This document shows positions 53,301-59,300 of a stretch of 64,000 nt of DNA, one piece after another. Below the pieces are notes generated by a model. That model was not told where the DNA came from and ran no database searches. It saw only the letters and a list, made by a program, of their open reading frames with translations. Source of the DNA: Dryococelus australis (Eukaryota; Arthropoda; Insecta; Phasmatodea; Phasmatidae); NCBI GenBank assembly GCA_029891345.1, contig CM056993.1, forward strand, positions 107,871,800 through 107,935,799, given 5' to 3'. The translations under genes and the position numbers were made by a program. Position 1 is the first letter of the stretch, and every line of letters starts with the position of its first letter.

Positions 53301-56300
53301 TTTAATTTCTTGCTACTCAGCATAGTTTCTTTTTGGTTTATACACTTAAGAGTAATAATTGGCATATTAAGGAAACATGTATTTATAATAATTTCACTAC
53401 ATCTGTCATTGCATGGATGCTAGTAATTTGGTCCAAAGCAGTTTTAATTTTTTTTGATAATGGAGGGATAGACAGTGGGCTGAAAGCAAAAAGTAAACCA
53501 TAATTTCAAAAGAGTTTAATAAATTTTAAATAAATTCCATTACTAAATTGAGTTTATTGTCATCCACAATGTGCTGTGTTACAGTACGACAACGCTTCAG
53601 AACTGCAAGTCAATGCAGCTGGAGTTCAGCAACACCCAGGTAGTAATGCCAACCCATGCCGGTGTAGGGAGTGGCACTTACTTTAGCCCATTCCCAGGAG
53701 GCAGTAGCTTTGAACGTGAATGTTTCTACACCTCTGGCTACATATTATGTAAGACGGGTTGGGGCATGAACGGTAGCCAAGGGAAAATCCTGGCTGTACC
53801 TGACAAGTATCTTGCACACAACAGGTACGTGGCTTGCAAATGCTTGTTTCACTGGCTTATGTTGTATTTTAGTTCTATGCAGTTGGCTAAATAAAAAAAA
53901 AAGGTCTCCCTATGAAACCAGCAGTAAAACTGCCTATCATATCACACACACACTAGGTACCATATTTTTTAATGTGTTATAGGAAGGAGTGTGTGAATAG
54001 TGGATTTTGATGTTCAAATATTTTTGAATTGAATAGTAAAATTTTAAACAACATGTGAATAGTTTTTAAGTCCAATAGCTACACCAGTAAACATTTAATT
54101 TCTGTTCAAAATGGTAATATTTTGCAATTTGACATATTATGACATGTTTGTAAAAGTTTGTTTCTTTTTCTTGATCAAATTTTTCTGTAGTTTACATTGG
54201 GAAAAGTGGTACAGACATTTTCGTCCTATTTTTTCATCAAAAATAACCTGCCAAAGTTCGTCGGTGTTGTTCGGAAACATGTTGTATATCAAACGTCTAC
54301 ATATATTTATCTTAATGTCTCGCTTATTTTAATTTGTTAATTTCAAGCAAAATAGTGCCATAAAATGCTTAGTATCAAAACATAAATTATTTTAAGAATT
54401 CCTTGGATTTTTGATTTAACACTTCATATTTTACCTTTATATACAAAATGTTAAGAAATGGAGTACAACAAAATAGCATTATTGCATTCTTAACAAAAAA
54501 AGTTGATATATTCCAATTAAAACCTTACAAAATACTAAATGCAAAATACTTCCAAACCCATTGGAACACTGCCTCATTCACTGATATAACCAATATGTGT
54601 AGTAATTGACGCATGACGCATCCAGCACCTAGAAGAAATGCTCCTTACAGAAGTGACTTCACCCCATCCAAAAGTTATATTATTTACATGGGCAAGTCAA
54701 TCCTAGCTAAATATGGTAATGGAGGCAGGACACGTAAATAACCTACATTGACAGAGTCTCAACACACCCAATTACCATGTGATCCTAGCTTTTACTGTGC
54801 ACCTAAATTCTGTAATAAGGTGTCACGTCATCACTCCTCCCCGAAAAAAGACCTTTCTACTTTGCCGTTCCCACTGCACGCACTTTGAATTTTGTGCTGC
54901 CGCAGGGAGGCGGGTCAATCACCAGAAAGTCACAGTCTCCGTAAGAGCATCAGTGCAAGGTATGTCAACACCGTGTGCTGAGTGCCACGTAGATAAGGAT
55001 CCATGGTTCATGCAAGTGATGTCACAAGTGCCACTCTCGAGAGGCAGGGCTAATTCCCCCACACCTCTCAAAGTGTCTATAAGCGAGAGAAACTAGTATA
55101 AAAGGCACCCCCACGCATGGCAAGCAAGTGTGTCCGGGGTTGCTAAGAGCCGTATCCCTCTGACTGCGAAGGCCAAGGACACCGCCGAATCGCCAGTCCT
55201 TCTCCTGGCCGTGAAGGTCAGAGCAATCAGTAAGAATAGAGTCCCTCTGCCACATTGTTAAACTTGCAGTGAACCAGTGGTCGCCGACGCCAACAAGCTC
55301 CAGAGAGTCCTACCTCCAGAAAACCTCAACCTGTTCAGCCGACTACAGATGCTGCCATCCAGAGGCTTCTACCCCTGTGGTCTCTGCCAGCTACTCCAGG
55401 CAGTCACCACGGATCACCAGAGGGTAGCACTGATGTCATCCTTAACCTTCCTCCAGAATACCTTCCTTCCGCAACACTTAACCAGGTATTGAAGGTCATG
55501 GTGATGTAGTCCTTTTTGGACCTCCCATAAGGCCTAGACCAGCCACATCTTTACCGCTCTGGTAAAGAACCATTAGAAAGCACACATTTGAACAACCATT
55601 TAATTTCAGCTACAAAATCCTGACAATTAATTAGCTGAATATTTTCATAACTTACGTAAATACAACTTATTCTTATTTTTGCCAGGTCGCCATCACCTGG
55701 CAGTAATGAGACACACTTCTGCAAATAATTAAACATTAATTATAACGCTTGCTGCTTATACAGTACGAGTTATACCAAATGACTGCAACTCATCCTTACG
55801 TGTTATACTGTATCAGGAACCACAGCCATAGATGACTACAGGATTGTTTCCCGTGGAGGCACTATTACAGACACGTGGTATTTCCTGATGTTCGAAACCC
55901 AACTTTCTCACACTACTCCTGTAGTACTACGTATCCCGAGGAAATATCAAACCCAACACGTTATTCACAAGTGCAATGGAATCGCTTCCAGCCTAGTGGG
56001 TGGTTCTAGTATCTGAAATTAGCAATGTTTCTAAGCGGCCGCAGTAACACGTCAGCCTCCCCAACGCACTTAGCAGGCAGAGTGTTGCCACACCAGCAAA
56101 GCTTACCGAAGAGGGCCGAGTTTTGCTGAGCACCCGAGGCCATATAGCCGAGGCAAGGGTAGATTCTCCCACCCTGTTTGCTCCAGGCAGACATCACAGC
56201 TCCCACTCCAGCTGAGGCGTGGCAAGACTTATAGTCCATGCGCAGTCGAAGACGCCAGTTGTTCTCCAGTAGCTCGCCTCAACACTTCTGTGCCGGGGCT

Positions 56301-59300
56301 CTCTACTGACTACCATGTCTTCTAGATCTTCGACAACTACCAGTGGCTGCCGCAACCAACGACCAGAGGCCCCAGAGGTTCTACCACCTACAATCATAAG
56401 CTCCAGCAACTTCTATCACCAACAGCTTCCAGAAGATCTTAAACACCAGAAGCCTGCAATACTTCACTCCACACTTCCGCTGTTGACCCTCCTGGTTCAA
56501 CAGCTGCCGCTACTTGCGGGTAAGTGGCAACTATATCCAGTGCCCTTTTGGTAGTGGCCCCTTTTGTAAAGTTTTGCCTAGACAACCACAGGGTAGAGTA
56601 ACTGCATCTAAGTTATTTTCATAGCCGTCGAAGTATTTCTTATCTTGAGTAGCCTAGGAGCAAGTCACCTGCACCTGTAAAGCATAGCTTACATCCGTTC
56701 ACACTTTGCTTAGTAGTAAGAATACGTGTCACCAGTATTTATTATTCATAATAAATTCAATTGATTCCTATCCTGAGAGTGAATCTGTTATAGAGGTAAA
56801 TCATTTCCGACTACTAGATACTCAACCCTTGAATGGAGCAAGCAGGAGACCGGGTTTACTAACTGTACGAACCATAGTGTAGGACTGCAGATCCCCTTCT
56901 GGAATCTGTACTTTGGAAACACACACCACTTTCGATGGCCACCCATTCTGTGCATTACTGTATATAGACAGGTAGAGCCACAACCACTAGGTACTCATCC
57001 AACAGGAGCAGGACAGCCATCTCAGGTTGTATAGCTGCCGGAGTGCCACCAATGCTGGCAGGAGTATTTGCCTGGGACTGGAGGCCCGACTGCTGCTGGA
57101 CCATACCCCAACAGTAGTAGGAAGACGGCCCACACAACCCATCAATCTAGGTTTGTACGCCAAGGTGCAGAACTGATTTGTGCACAGGGTTCGTGCTATC
57201 AACTGCTGTTGGTCTTTACACTTACTCAGGGTACCGTCAACTGCTTGCACCCCACTGAGAGTAAGTTAAGTGTCAATACTGCCTCTATGCCATTTGGGGA
57301 GAGGCATGGTTCTCGAAAGGAGGAGAAAAAGGGGAAGTTCCATATTGCTAAGCGAGTGTGTACCAATAACCCCTCTGCACTTGGCAGAGACACCCCACGG
57401 GAACAAGCTCAAACCACCCTCACCTGGAGAGGCCTTCCTCTTCAGTCAGCATTCCTTATTATTTCCTTACACACACTAGGCTTGGCATCGAGAGACATCC
57501 TTCAGTTCATGCCCTGGTCACTGGGAGTGACACCGGGTTGGGCATTTCCAAATCCTACTTCGGAAGCAATGCAGCCGCCGCGTGGAGCGAGAAATACCAT
57601 ACCTCTCTGTATGGAAACTCGTCAGCCAGCACCACCCAGGCAATAGCTGGTCCCAGTCTACCTGCCTCTACACTAGAGCCCAGGAAACTGGTGTGTGAGT
57701 ACCCTGATAAGTCAGCCTTACCTCAACGGGCAAAGATTGTAGTCTGACATATTATGGTACCACCGACAGTTGATTTTGTACCAAGTCGTACACCAACCCA
57801 ATAAGTGTTAGTCTCTGGCAGAAAGTCCAATCAGAACCAATAATGGTTTACCAGAGTGCATCTGACCTAGCACACGCCAAAGTTACATTGACTAGTCTAA
57901 GCGACATGCACCAATTATTTATATTGGATTCGTTATCAATATTATTATTGTGTGAGTTACTGATGCTTTATAATATATTTTCATTACTTGTCATTGCTTT
58001 TTAATGTTATGTGAATTTAATGTCACATTATAATCGTTTATTACTTGTTAATGTACACAATCATATCAGTGTAATTAGATGCCTTCTTATTTAGCTTTGA
58101 ATATTCCCTTTGCAACTACAAGTAAGAATTATTGAATCATTGAGAGTTTTGTTTTGGTCCTGTGAATTAAAGCCAATCCCACGTATTGGCCACAAAGGCA
58201 AAGCACACACCTTAAGAGGCAGCCCCGAGGTTGGTCAATAGATCAATTTCAGCTGAGCCCAGATCATTACGAATACTATTCCATAGCTTCCTACTTCGCC
58301 TGATGAAGGGAGATCTACCATCCTCACTCGACCCTTGGTGGAAACTCACTTAGGAGTATTGTCGGTTGCATGAACTTTCCATACTCTGTACCTCACGCTC
58401 GGCTGGTGAACGGCTAAGCGAGTGGTACACAGTGGAGGTGATGTGGTCAGAAGCACTCTTAGAACTACATGCTAGTTTGCTTAATAATTGCTTTGCTTAT
58501 TTTGCCGGCTTTCCCTCATGAGGACAATCAGAAGTATTCAAATTGTTATTATTTATTTCCTGTGAATTTTATTCACCTCCTTTTGCCACACCCACATAAT
58601 AGTGGCAAGAGATACAAACCTTTAACTGAAGCAGACCTTAAAGAAGTTAGAATCAGAGATTAACATACTCCTACCCCAGAGCCAAACACAGAGAATCCCT
58701 TATTTACACCGTCCACACGTATAGGGCAACGTATTACCTTTGAATATTTATTAATGTTCATTTGTAACCTTGAGGTTGTGGGTATTGACCCAGAACTCCT
58801 ACACTAATCATACATTGCCATTCCTCCCCATCCCGCCTAGATACCTACCAGCAGCACCAGCACCGCCCCGCCGCAGCCAGTATCAGCCGCTGTTCAGCCA
58901 CCCGCCGCACTCCGGCAGCCACCAGTAGCAGATAGAGCACAAGCGCAGAGTGTACAACAAATAAAGCAATGGAAGGAGACTGTGCCAGAGTCACTAGACT
59001 ATGTTCCCACTCACAAACCAACACTGCCCGTTTTATACAACTGCAAATTACCCATGCGAGAGTAACCCCTCCTGGGAGTACGACCCCAGCGTTACTTACG
59101 TTGCACGTTTATTTGAAACCCACTTCCTCTGCTAACGTGAGATCTGCGTATTGCAGGTCGTTGGAAGTAAAGTTCACCTTAGGGGTTGTAATCCCCAAGC
59201 TCTCGACCCAGCAAATCGTTTGCAAGCCAACCAAATAAATATATCCAGTGTGGGGAATACCTGTTCCCTTCCGCAGGGCTAGTTGGAGATCTTGTGTGTT

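Noticed and set aside
57068-57646. 192-codon protein gene
   Set aside because: No domain, no plausible splice context, and it lies in a retroelement fossil block.
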